Shown in pieces: positions 45,374-54,062 of a DNA stretch of 64,000 nucleotides (position 1 is its first letter; each line of letters begins with the position of its first letter). A model generated the notes under the pieces. That model was not told the DNA's origin. It saw only the letters and a list, made by a program, of their open reading frames with translations, and searched no databases. Source of the stretch: Atopobium sp. oral taxon 416 (GTDB lineage: Bacteria > Actinomycetota > Coriobacteriia > Coriobacteriales > Atopobiaceae); the NCBI RefSeq assembly GCF_018128285.1, contig NZ_CP072380.1:1922001-1986000 (forward strand), in the 5' to 3' direction. The translations under genes were made by a program, and so were the position numbers.

Positions 45374-46879
45374 CTAGCGCTTCTGGTAGAACTTCTCCTC
45401 GTCCTTATAGATCTGCTTCAAGGTCGGGAGATCGATGTAGGCCATGTGGCCGCAGCCGTAACGGTGGAATTCGATGCGCTGCTTCAAGTCCTCAGGGAGA
45501 TAGAGGCATGACATATCGTGCACTGTATTCCAATAGGTGGTTGCCGCATCGTAGCGTCCGCCCAAGAAGGAGATCTTCATGGTCGGATTACGCTTCAAAG
45601 CGACGGCGATATCAAGCGAGACATTGGGTGTATCCGCCGGATACATCGTGCCCGGCTCCAGGTGCGTCCAGTTCCACTTGGTGCCTACACCCTCATAGTT
45701 GCTGCCCAGATAGACTGCCGGGTTCTTATAGCCCAACGTTGAGCGCAAGAAGTTCCTGAAGGCGCTGACCATGTTTGCGTCATTCGCGTCGTCGGCAGCG
45801 TCTTCTCCTGCAAACCAATCAGAGCTGTCCTGCGTGGCCAGCGGTGCTGCAGAGGTGAAGCGCATATCGAGACGACCGATGACTTTTCCCTCGTCACGCA
45901 AGAGATTCTTGCGGAAGCAGTCGAGCTTGATGCGCAGGTGGTTACGCATAATGAGGTCAGCGGGCAGGCCGATAAAGCCGCTCATTTCGTCTGCGACTCT
46001 CTGCTGCTGCTCTTGGCTGATGCGATCACCTTTCAATAGTGCCGGAGCATAGACATCCTCGTTCCAGGCCACTGCCTGATCGAACCACTCATCCTCTTCG
46101 ACGCTCTGTCCGGCTTTCTTGAAGTAGTGAGCCGTGGCGGCAAAGCTCGGCACCATACCCAGATAGTAAAGGTCCTCCCCTTCGTCTGCCTGAACGAAGT
46201 CAAAGATGGAGGAGAGCATCGTGACACCGGTGACCTTCACGCTCGCCTCGCCGAGCTTGCGCATCAGCACGGCGTTTCTGACGGTACCGTAGGACTCACC
46301 GAGCAGGTACACCGGGCTCCCCCAGCGGTCGTTCTCTTCAAGCCAGCGCATGATCGCGCGGCAGAAGGCATCCGCGTCCCCATCAACGCCGAAGATCTTC
46401 TTCGGGTCTACATCCTCAGCGACCGTCGAGAAGCCGGTTCCCGGCGCATCAAGGAATACCAAATCGGTAAACGGTAGGAAGGAATAGGGATTCTGCTCGA
46501 GCGGCGCATAGGCGTCGAGGTGGTGCATCCCGTTGCTCTTGACCTTCAGAGGCCCAAAGCCGCCGAAGTCGACTGGCACCGAGCAGCAGCCCGGGCCACC
46601 GTTGTAGGCAAAGGTCACCGGGCGCTGAGGATCCGGCTCCTGACCCTTCAGCCTTACAAAGCTGAGGGCAAACATCTGGCTTAGGGATTGTCCAGCGTTT
46701 GAGCGCACATCGAGGTGCCCTGCCCTGGCCTGATACTTAAATTCATTGCCTCCTGCTCTGTAGGCCAAGACCTTGCTCGCGGGCTCCGGGACGCTCAGGC
46801 GCTCCGGCGCGGGGTAGCTGATATAGAGCTCGGAAGGCCTCTTTTGGGCCTTCGACTCCGGTGCTGGTTCGTCTGCCAT
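45374..46879 (-). CDS. S10 family serine carboxypeptidase-like protein
   Basis: Alpha/beta-hydrolase of peptidase family S10, which removes C-terminal residues. Seen: 501 residues; oxyanion block YNGGPGCCSVPVDFGGFGP, nucleophile elbow GESYGTV (Ser196), catalytic Asp in LGGRYDAATTYWNTVHDM and His in YGCGHMAYID; these three plus the GGPG block are all in the family order. No signal peptide is seen, so it is likely cytosolic, unlike the eukaryotic lysosomal/vacuolar members. ATG 46879 was chosen because GAAAGGAG precedes it; the ORF is open six codons more. It stands alone; physiological substrate unknown. Confidence 0.88.
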   Translation of the reverse strand: MADEPAPESKAQKRPSELYISYPAPERLSVPEPASKVLAYRAGGNEFKYQARAGHLDVRSNAGQSLSQMFALSFVRLKGQEPDPQRPVTFAYNGGPGCCSVPVDFGGFGPLKVKSNGMHHLDAYAPLEQNPYSFLPFTDLVFLDAPGTGFSTVAEDVDPKKIFGVDGDADAFCRAIMRWLEENDRWGSPVYLLGESYGTVRNAVLMRKLGEASVKVTGVTMLSSIFDFVQADEGEDLYYLGMVPSFAATAHYFKKAGQSVEEDEWFDQAVAWNEDVYAPALLKGDRISQEQQQRVADEMSGFIGLPADLIMRNHLRIKLDCFRKNLLRDEGKVIGRLDMRFTSAAPLATQDSSDWFAGEDAADDANDANMVSAFRNFLRSTLGYKNPAVYLGSNYEGVGTKWNWTHLEPGTMYPADTPNVSLDIAVALKRNPTMKISFLGGRYDAATTYWNTVHDMSCLYLPEDLKQRIEFHRYGCGHMAYIDLPTLKQIYKDEEKFYQKR

Positions 46880-47111
46880 ACACGCAACTCCTTTCAAGAA
46901 TATTAACGTTTTGTATCTGACAGTATAGAGTCTTTAAGATCATTGCAGGTCCTCACGGTTATTTCTCAGTTTTTAAAGCAGCGAAAAGCAGGCGTTTGAT
47001 GTATCCTCTACAAAACATCCAAATGAGGAACTAAAATGAGATATTTGTGAAAAGGGATTGGGTATAACCTGATCTTTCCTATGTAACGTAAAAATTGAGT
47101 TTGGAGTGTAG

Positions 47112-49388
47112 ATGAGTCGTGCAGATCAAACGCTTTCACGTGGTCGCAGGACTAAACGAAGCGCAGGCGCAATCCCACTGAGCATGGGAATGATTCTGGT
47201 CACACTCGGTGTGGTCTACGGCGACATCGGTACATCACCGATGTACACGATGAAGGCCATCATCGCCGGCAACGGCGGCTTGGCTACCATCGATGAGGAT
47301 GTGATCTTAGGAGCGCTCTCCCTCATCATCTGGACCATCACCCTGATCACTACGGTCAAATACGTCCTGATCGCGATGAAGGCAGACAACCACAACGAGG
47401 GCGGTATCTTTGCCCTCTACTCGTTGGTGCGAAAATGCGCCAAATGGCTGATCATCCCCGCTATGATCGGCGGCGCCGCGCTGCTCGCAGACGGCATTTT
47501 GACCCCAGCTGTGACGATTACGACAGCGATCGAGGGCCTGCGTACCATCGATATCGGCCAAGCACTGATCGGTGACAATCAAAACATCGTGATCGGCATC
47601 ACGATCGTGATCATGTGCATTTTGTTCTTTATCCAGCGTGCCGGTACCTCGAGCATCGGCAAGGCTTTCGGCCCGATCATGACAGTATGGTTCTTCTTCT
47701 TAGGGATCGCCGGCCTGGTCAACATGGGCGGAAACCTCAGCATTCTGCGCGCCCTCGACCCCCTGCGCGCTATTATCTTCCTGTTCTCCGACAAGAACGC
47801 AGCCGGCATGATGGTCTTGGGCAACGTCTTTCTGTGCACCACCGGCGCTGAGGCTCTCTACTCCGATATGGGCCACGTCGGCAAGTCCAACATCTATGCC
47901 TCTTGGCCGTTCGTGAAGATCTGCCTGATCTTCAACTACCTGGGCCAGGGCGCCTGGGTTCTGGCAAACAAGAACAACGCCGCGCTGCAGGCGATCCCGG
48001 ACATGAACCCATTCTTTGAGATGCTCGCCGCAAACATGCGTCCGTTCGCTGTAGTCCTTTCAACGCTGGCGGCAATCATCGCCTCCCAGGCTCTGATCAC
48101 CGGCTCCTTCTCCATTGTCTCTGAGGCAATCCGCCTCGACTTGATGCCGCACATGAAGATCACCTATCCGTCCGAGACCAAAGGCCAGCTCTATATCCCG
48201 CTGGTCAATAACCTGATGTGGGTCTGCTGCATCATCGTCGTCCTGCTCTTCAGAACCTCTTCCCACATGGAAGCGGCCTACGGCCTGGCCATCACGCTGA
48301 CGATGCTGATGACAACGATCCTGCTGCACATCTACCTGTCGAGGATTCAACACCACAAGGTCGGCTCTTGGATTTTCCTCGTCTTTTTCGGCCTGATCGA
48401 GACCACCTTCTTCATCTCCAGCCTGACCAAGTTCACACATGGCGGCTACTTCACCGTCCTGCTTGCGGCGCTCATCTTTATGGTCATGTACGTCTGGCGC
48501 CGCGGCACCGCAATCGAGCGTACCCAGTCCGTCTATCTGCCCATCAAGGACTACATCGGACAGCTCGCTGAGCTGCGCGACGATAACTCCTACGAGTACG
48601 CCGCAGACAACCTGGTATTCTTGACCAACGACTCCTCGCCGGACAAGCTGGACCGCGATATTCTCTACTCCATCCTGGACAAGCGCCCGAAGCGCGCACA
48701 CGCCTATTGGTTCTTGAACGTGCTCGTCACCGATGAGCCGAAGACCTTGGAGTACTCAGTCAACAACTTCGGTACCGACTTTATCTTCAAGGTGCAGCTG
48801 AGGCTTGGCTTCAGAATCAACCAGCGTGTCAACGCCTACATCAGACAGATCGTCGGTGACCTGGTGAACAGCCACGAGCTGGCTCCGCAGGACCACCACT
48901 ATTCGATCTACCGTAAGCCGAGCTCCGTGGGCGACTTCCACTTCTGCCTGATCCGTAAGTCCCTGACCCCTGAGACCGCGCTTTCCGGTGGCGACTACAC
49001 AGTCATGAGCATGAAGTATGCGATCCGTCAGCTCTGCGGCTCCGCTGCACGCTGGTACGGCCTTGAGAATTCCAACATCATCTACGAGTTCGTGCCACTT
49101 TTCACCCGTGCCAAGGCCACCCCGATGCTGCGCCGCGTCGCTCCGCCTGACACTTCAGATACGATGCCGAAGCCGCACAACAAGGAGAATGCCGAGGACG
49201 AAGGCGATATCTTCTCCGACAGTGTAGCGGATACGACCCAGACGATGGCGAAAGTCACCGAGCAGGACCTCATCGGCGGTGACACCGCGTCATTCCGCCC
49301 AGTCAATGAGGAAGACCTCGAGGATGAGGGCGAGTCCCAGGGCGACAGCGATACGTCTTCAGAGGACTTTGACTACAACAGCAAGTAG
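47112..49388 (+). CDS. kup: KUP family potassium uptake protein
   Basis: Proton-coupled potassium importer of the cytoplasmic membrane. Seen: 758 residues, about twelve spans; the signature MGMILVTLGVVYGDIGTSPMYT, NHNEGGIFALYSL, GALSLIIWTIT, CTTGAEALYSDMGHVG, the ALITGSFSI motif, and a C-terminal cytoplasmic domain followed by an unusually long acidic tail (about 70 residues rich in Asp/Glu/Ser). ATG 47112 follows GGAGTG. No c-di-AMP riboswitch was recognised in the 230-base leader. A strong terminator follows. Confidence 0.95.
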   Translation: MSRADQTLSRGRRTKRSAGAIPLSMGMILVTLGVVYGDIGTSPMYTMKAIIAGNGGLATIDEDVILGALSLIIWTITLITTVKYVLIAMKADNHNEGGIFALYSLVRKCAKWLIIPAMIGGAALLADGILTPAVTITTAIEGLRTIDIGQALIGDNQNIVIGITIVIMCILFFIQRAGTSSIGKAFGPIMTVWFFFLGIAGLVNMGGNLSILRALDPLRAIIFLFSDKNAAGMMVLGNVFLCTTGAEALYSDMGHVGKSNIYASWPFVKICLIFNYLGQGAWVLANKNNAALQAIPDMNPFFEMLAANMRPFAVVLSTLAAIIASQALITGSFSIVSEAIRLDLMPHMKITYPSETKGQLYIPLVNNLMWVCCIIVVLLFRTSSHMEAAYGLAITLTMLMTTILLHIYLSRIQHHKVGSWIFLVFFGLIETTFFISSLTKFTHGGYFTVLLAALIFMVMYVWRRGTAIERTQSVYLPIKDYIGQLAELRDDNSYEYAADNLVFLTNDSSPDKLDRDILYSILDKRPKRAHAYWFLNVLVTDEPKTLEYSVNNFGTDFIFKVQLRLGFRINQRVNAYIRQIVGDLVNSHELAPQDHHYSIYRKPSSVGDFHFCLIRKSLTPETALSGGDYTVMSMKYAIRQLCGSAARWYGLENSNIIYEFVPLFTRAKATPMLRRVAPPDTSDTMPKPHNKENAEDEGDIFSDSVADTTQTMAKVTEQDLIGGDTASFRPVNEEDLEDEGESQGDSDTSSEDFDYNSK

Positions 49389-49409
49389 TCCCCAGCCGTT
49401 TCAGTAAGC

Positions 49410-49449
49410 ACAATCACCCTTGTGGGACAACTCCCATGAGGGTGATTTA
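49410..49449 (+). terminator. terminator after kup
   Basis: AATCACCCT(T)GTGGGA and TCCCAT(G)AGGGTGATT pair around a short CAAC loop, followed by TAGGCTC. Located 22 bases after the kup stop. Confidence 0.75.
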
Positions 49450-49454
49450 GGCTC

Positions 49455-50210
49455 AGTCTTAAAACCTGTGTGTGGCTCCATCATGCCGCAGCCCCGGAAG
49501 TCTTCGAGTAGCGCCTGTTGGCAATCGAATATCTTGAGGAAGAAGTACTCGTCGTTAGGGTATCCCTAGCCTGCCCTCTTGAGCGTCTCGATCATGCAAT
49601 TGGTCCCTTCGACCCTGCCGCTGCTGATATGGCGGCGGGCAGGGGCAACGATCCCTCCCCTGTGTCCCTCTGCGAGGCGGGCAACCCTGGCGGAATGCCT
49701 GTCTTTCGTGCAGCGGCACGTGTCCACGATCCTCTCCATGGCAGCGCACATGTCCTGCTCCTGCGTGCACGAGTAGGCCTGCACGAGCATCTCATCTACG
49801 ATGCCGCAGGCGCAGGGCAGCTCGTTTTTTGGATATGAGGTCCTCGTATCGCTTCCTGGCCCCTCCCTTCTACACAATCTCCTCCTTGCCGAAAAGGGCG
49901 CTTCCCCTGGAGACGAGCTTGCCCTCAAGGGCGTCGCGCTCTTCTCTGTCCCTGGTGTCCGTGCAAGACATAAGGATGTACTTGGAGTGCTTGAGCGCGC
50001 GGGCTTTGCCTGTAAGCTCCTCCTTCGAAAGCCTTGCCTGTCTATCCTTCCTGACCTTACAGATCACCTTCTCGTTGAAGTTCTTCGCGAGGTGGAAGTG
50101 CTCGTATACGATGTCTAGGTGCAAGCACCTCTTAAGGAAGGCGCACTCGAAGTCAGCGTTCATGTCACAGGCAACAGGGCAAAGCCGGATGTGCAGATGC
50201 CCCGAAGGCA
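49455..50210 (-). pseudogene. ISL3-family transposase remnant (different type from the 38-kb copy)
   Basis: Minus-strand pieces in order: ACDMNADFECAFLKRCLHL and YEHFHLAKNFNEKVICKVRKD, then QARLSKEELTGKARALKHSKYILM, VDEMLVQAYSCTQEQDMCAAMERIVD, and RVEGTNCMIETLKRAG followed after a stop by GYPNDEYFFLKIFD. These are the DDE core and C-terminus of ISL3 transposases. The first ~150 residues are missing: the copy is cut at about 50.2 kb by an IS1595-like fragment of opposite strand. Multiple shifts. Confidence 0.75.
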
Positions 50211-50229
50211 CACAGTCGCAGAGTGCTAA

Positions 50230-50690
50230 GCGAGCTGGGGAGCAAATATGCAACACTTCAGGGAGGCCCACCGAGTCGAAGCTAAAGGTTGCCCTTTCAG
50301 GCATCGCCGACAGCTCTCGGGTCGCAACAGACAACCATGCAAGATATAGCGCGCATCCTTTCCTTACTCGGCGTTGTTGAGTACACACCAAGCGTGGTAA
50401 AAGAGTCCAGGGACGGTGAGAAGCGGCCTTGTCAATGCGATGCAGCGAAGGCTCAGGCAAGTTCTTGCTTTCCCTTCTACGAGATGGCGGGGCAGTGGCT
50501 TGGCCACTGCCCCGCCATCCTGTGGACAAAGCAAGCGAAGTATTCGAAGCAGGACAGCAAGGAGATGCTCTCAAGACAGCTCACAGAAGCCAGCTGTGTG
50601 CACACGAGGCGCGCTTGTCGATATGCCCCAGCCTCTCTGGGACTGGTGGAAGGCAAGGGCCGAGGTCAATGATGGTCTTACAGAGAGATT
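50230..50690 (+). pseudogene. IS1595-like transposase 3' fragment and element end
   Basis: Plus-strand pieces SGRPTESKLKVALSGIADSSRVATDNHARYS and, in other frames, ILWTKQAKYSKQDSKEMLS align with GRGRPEDGKLTDALSGIVD and FLWIEQVRHSERKKKDTLS of the 36-kb copy. The right end GGTCAATGATGGTCTTACAG at 50665-50684 is the same inverted repeat as in that copy with a few changes. Only the last third of the element remains. Confidence 0.65.
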
Positions 50691-50725
50691 TTTATAGCGA
50701 TGGATGATTAGATGAATAGGCATGC

Positions 50726-50761
50726 AATCATCCCTGAAGGACGAATCCTTCAGGGATGATT
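50726..50761. terminator. perfect hairpin beside the HAD hydrolase gene
   Basis: A 16-pair perfect stem, AATCATCCCTGAAGGA and TCCTTCAGGGATGATT, around CGAA. On the plus side TCTTTG follows. It lies about 55 bases after the HAD hydrolase stop and probably terminates that minus-strand operon. Confidence 0.7.
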
Positions 50762-50817
50762 CTTTGTACCTATGTGATTGGTGGTCGGTTACAGCCGGAC
50801 AGGGCCGACGCTCAAAA

Positions 50818-51654
50818 TTAGTCTTTCAGAAGCTCCTGGAGCGTCTGAGCAACGCCCAGATCGTCGTTGGTAGCCACTACCTTATCGGCACTTCGCTTAG
50901 CCTCACGAACCGCATTGGCGACCGCTACCCCAAGCCCGGCAGCTTTGAGCATGTTCGCATCGTTAAGGCCATCCCCAAAGGCCACGGAGGAGGTTATCGG
51001 GATGTTGAGGTACCCACAGAGCCACTTCAATCCGTTGTCTTTGCCGGCATTGCGGTCCATCACCTCAATATCGTGGGGCACCGAACTTGTCCAGATGAGA
51101 GTCGGGTCAAGCTCGACTGCCGTGAGAATCGCGTCCCGCTCCTGATCATCGTGGTAGTACATCGTGAGCCGCTCGAGGTTGCCATGCTCCTCCTGCTTCC
51201 TCTGCAGAAACTCCGGAATAGAGCGATCAATCACTGTACGGGTCAATTTGGTGATGTAGCGCGTATTGGGTGGCAGGTCAATCTCATCGAGATAGGCAAA
51301 GCGATCCTTCTGGGCATAGACCACCCCATCGATAAAGCAGTCGAAGGTGATCCTGAAGCCCTTGAGCATCTCATAGAGCCGAGAGGTCCGTTCAAAGCCC
51401 AGAGAACTGCGGTGCAGGGCCTGCCCGTCGGAGATCTTCACTACAGCGGCACCGTTGGAGCACACCGCATAGTGGCAGGCCTCGAGGCCCAGAATATCTT
51501 GGGAAATCCCGCTCAAGGCTCTGCCGGAGCAAGGAACAAACTCGATGCCACGCACCCCGAGCGCACGCAGTGCCCGCCTTGTTTCAGGCGCCAGGTGCTT
51601 GTCGGTCGTCAACAGTGTGTCATCGAGATCTGAGAAAACAATCTTTACATCCAA
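50818..51654 (-). CDS. Cof-type HAD-superfamily phosphatase
   Basis: Cytoplasmic hydrolase of sugar phosphates, pyridoxal phosphate, flavin mononucleotide or similar small phosphates. Seen: motif I DLDDTLLT with Asp9 and Asp11, motif II SGR (CSGRALSG), and the C-terminal KDNGLKWL and motif IV GDGLNDANML, with the C2-type cap between. Length 278 residues is typical for the Cof branch. It starts 14 bases after the citrate synthase stop, so the two are probably one operon. Substrate cannot be predicted. Confidence 0.92.
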   Translation of the reverse strand: MDVKIVFSDLDDTLLTTDKHLAPETRRALRALGVRGIEFVPCSGRALSGISQDILGLEACHYAVCSNGAAVVKISDGQALHRSSLGFERTSRLYEMLKGFRITFDCFIDGVVYAQKDRFAYLDEIDLPPNTRYITKLTRTVIDRSIPEFLQRKQEEHGNLERLTMYYHDDQERDAILTAVELDPTLIWTSSVPHDIEVMDRNAGKDNGLKWLCGYLNIPITSSVAFGDGLNDANMLKAAGLGVAVANAVREAKRSADKVVATNDDLGVAQTLQELLKD

Positions 51655-51668
51655 ATGCGGGGACCTTT

Positions 51669-53180
51669 CTAACGGTCCTTGATATCGACATATTCGTTAT
51701 CAGGCATATAGGGGTTGTACGCTGGACGGATGATGCGGTTGGCACCGTAGAGTTCCTCCATACGGTGCGCGGCCCAACCAGCCATACGCGCGATCGCGAA
51801 GACCGGGGTGTACATATCCTCCGGAATACCGAGCATCGAGTACACAAAGCCAGTATAGAGGTCGATGTTGGCGCAGATCGGCTTCTTGGTACCCTTGACG
51901 TCGCGCATGACCTCAGGGCCAAGCTTTTCGATCTTCTCGATCAGGTTCAGGCGGTCTTCCTGCCCCTTGTCCTTTGCGAGCTTGCGAGCGTAGCGCTTCA
52001 CAAGCTGTGCGCGGGGGTCAGAGAGCGTATAGACCGCGTGGCCCAACCCGTAGATCAGACCGGAGTGATCAAAGGCCTTGCCCTGGACGATCTGGGTCAG
52101 ATAGGCAGCGATTTCGTCCTCATTGTCCCAGTCTTTTACGTGGTTCGCGATATCGTCGACCATATAGCCGACCTTGGTGTTGGCGCCACCGTGCCTCGGC
52201 CCCTTGAGCGAACCCATAGCCGCCGCATAGGCAGAATAGGCATCGGTGTTGGAGGAGGACAGCACACGGCAAGAGAAGGTGGAGTTGTTGCCGCCGCCGT
52301 GCTCCGCGTGCAGCATCAGCATTATGTCGAGCATCATGGCTTCCTCGTGCGTGAAGCCCTCATCGCCGCGCAGGACATCCAGGACAGACTCTGCCATCGA
52401 GTAGCCCTCACGGGGAGGCGGCACCAAAAGCTTGGTGTCGTCCTTCTTCGCCTGATAGAGCGCATGCGCGATCGTTGCGATCCGCGGCAGACGCGCCAGC
52501 ATGGAGATTGCGACATCGACCTCATGGGTCGGAGAGATATCATCCGGCGTCTTATCGAAGGCATAGAGCATGAGTGTCGAGCGGGCCATAATATTCATGA
52601 TCGAATGGGACTGGGTCTTTGGCGGAAAATGGTAGAAGAAGTCCTCCGGCAGCAACCGCCTCGAATCGATACGGGCGTTGAAGTCATCGAGCTGATCCTG
52701 CGTCGGTAGGGCGCCGGCGATCAGCAGGTAGGCAATCTCCTCGTACCCGAACCGATCCTCTTCCTGGGGATGACTCACCAGATCATCAATGTGGTAACCA
52801 CGGTAAATCAGGTCGCCCTTGTCAGGGACCAGTTTGCCGTTGACTTTGTTGTAGCCGTGCACGTTTGAGATCGTGGTGAGGCCAACCAACACACCGGAGC
52901 CGTCCGCGTTTCTCAGACCACGTTTGACATCGTATTTCTCAAAGAGCTCGTTGGGCACCTCGTCGATGGAACAGAATCCGACATAGAGTTGGTCAGAGAC
53001 GGGCGGGCGCCCAAGCTCAACGGAGGGTATCGGGTATGTATCAGGGGGATACTCTTGAGGAGAGAACTCAAAAGGAACAGTCGCCTTTTTCGGATTTTTT
53101 TCCCGCTTTGCATCACCCGGCGTATTCTCGGGCGATGTGCCCTTGTCCTGTTTGTCCTTATCAGGCTTACTCTGTGTCAC
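51669..53180 (-). CDS. gltA: citrate synthase
   Basis: Condenses oxaloacetate and acetyl-CoA (or propionyl-CoA in 2-methylcitrate synthases). Seen: 503 residues; LLHAEHGGGNNSTFSCR with the first catalytic-type His, GPRHGGANTKVGYM, GLGHAVYTLSDPRAQ with the second, and the Asp-containing NIDLYTGFVYSMLGIP. A hydrophilic Lys/Pro-rich N-terminal extension of about 40 residues precedes the core. GTG 53180 was chosen because AAGGGGG lies eight bases before it and it starts after the upstream stop; ATG 53201 would overlap the upstream gene. The isozyme type is not decidable from sequence alone. Confidence 0.92.
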   Translation of the reverse strand: MTQSKPDKDKQDKGTSPENTPGDAKREKNPKKATVPFEFSPQEYPPDTYPIPSVELGRPPVSDQLYVGFCSIDEVPNELFEKYDVKRGLRNADGSGVLVGLTTISNVHGYNKVNGKLVPDKGDLIYRGYHIDDLVSHPQEEDRFGYEEIAYLLIAGALPTQDQLDDFNARIDSRRLLPEDFFYHFPPKTQSHSIMNIMARSTLMLYAFDKTPDDISPTHEVDVAISMLARLPRIATIAHALYQAKKDDTKLLVPPPREGYSMAESVLDVLRGDEGFTHEEAMMLDIMLMLHAEHGGGNNSTFSCRVLSSSNTDAYSAYAAAMGSLKGPRHGGANTKVGYMVDDIANHVKDWDNEDEIAAYLTQIVQGKAFDHSGLIYGLGHAVYTLSDPRAQLVKRYARKLAKDKGQEDRLNLIEKIEKLGPEVMRDVKGTKKPICANIDLYTGFVYSMLGIPEDMYTPVFAIARMAGWAAHRMEELYGANRIIRPAYNPYMPDNEYVDIKDR

Positions 53181-53197
53181 GATTGACCCCCTTCTGA

Positions 53198-53515
53198 TCA
53201 TAGACGGTACATGTATCGAAAAACATCTTCGCGCTGGCACGTGATCTGTACCTTGATCTTCTGCGCGAGGTCTGCGAGTTCTGCCTGCAGCGCTTTAAAC
53301 GATACGTTCATCTCCGCCACATCCACGAGCATCGTCATCGAAAACGTCCCTTGCAGAATGGTCTGCGAGATGTCCAAAATATTGACCTCGTGCTCGGAAA
53401 GTATGCCCGTTACCGCGGCAACGATGCCCGGTCGGTCTTCCCCCAGAACCGTGATGATGGCGCGGTTCTCTGTGCCGCTATCTTCCGTATATCCCATATC
53501 ATTGTGCTTTCTCAT
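53198..53515 (-). CDS. ACT-domain protein (UPF0237 type)
   Basis: Small regulatory protein of the stand-alone ACT family. Seen: 105 residues with two ACT-like halves: RAIITVLGEDRPGIVAAVTGIL, where the GxDRPGI motif marks ligand binding, and LVDVAEMNVSFKALQAELADLA. Such proteins bind amino acids or nucleotides; formyltetrahydrofolate- and glycine-linked examples are known. The start is uncertain (53515, or 53497 at MGYTED). It is the first gene of a minus-strand group with citrate synthase and the HAD phosphatase. Confidence 0.85.
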   Translation of the reverse strand: MRKHNDMGYTEDSGTENRAIITVLGEDRPGIVAAVTGILSEHEVNILDISQTILQGTFSMTMLVDVAEMNVSFKALQAELADLAQKIKVQITCQREDVFRYMYRL

Positions 53516-54062
53516 GCGAATATCAAACGCCGTACTGAGCAATACTACCGTTCCGACCTAGAGGTCATTCCCTTGTACGGGTCAGTTAACAAGGGTTTAG
53601 TCTGAGGGAACGAAAATCTGTACACCCCTGCTCACCAGGTACAGTGCAGATTAGGTACCATTATGCCATAGCCCACTCCAAAATCCGACCATCTATTCGA
53701 AGAGCTGCTTTAAGGCACACGATGAAGATTTGTATCAAGCGGGACATTTTCACGATTCCCCCACAATCTGAATGGGATCTGAAGCCCCACTACCGAGGCG
53801 TCCCTCGGCGTTTGGGTGCTCACCTCGCCTGCCCACAGCCCCATCCTGAGAGTTATACGGTCGTTATACGGTCAGATGGGGCCTTGGACATCCTTGGTTG
53901 GCTGAGGGGGACTGAGGTATCGTGGCTCGCTAGTCATAAGGTTTGTGTATATCAGGTTCATTCCAGAAGGTATTAGATACGGTGTCGGGATCCCAGTATC
54001 GTGGTAGGTAAAACAGGGTACACATGTTAGTGTTTCTAAAAACACGCGGAAAGGATCGCGGT
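53516..54062. other. intergenic region with strong secondary structure, no gene
   Basis: About 500 bases between divergent genes. Seen: hairpin CCGAGGCGTCCCTCGG (near 53790), and a long-stem hairpin whose arms GCCCCATCCTGA and TCAGATGGGGC (near 53836-53882) enclose two copies of TTATACGGTC. It could be a leader of the alcohol dehydrogenase gene. No known riboswitch was recognised. Confidence 0.4.

Noticed and set aside
46880-47111. c-di-AMP (ydaO-type) riboswitch before kup
   Set aside because: Such switches often precede kup, but the conserved core was not recognised in this leader.
53644-53976. 110-codon plus-strand ORF between the ACT-domain gene and alcohol dehydrogenase
   Set aside because: No domain, no ribosome site, and it crosses the strong hairpins of the leader region.
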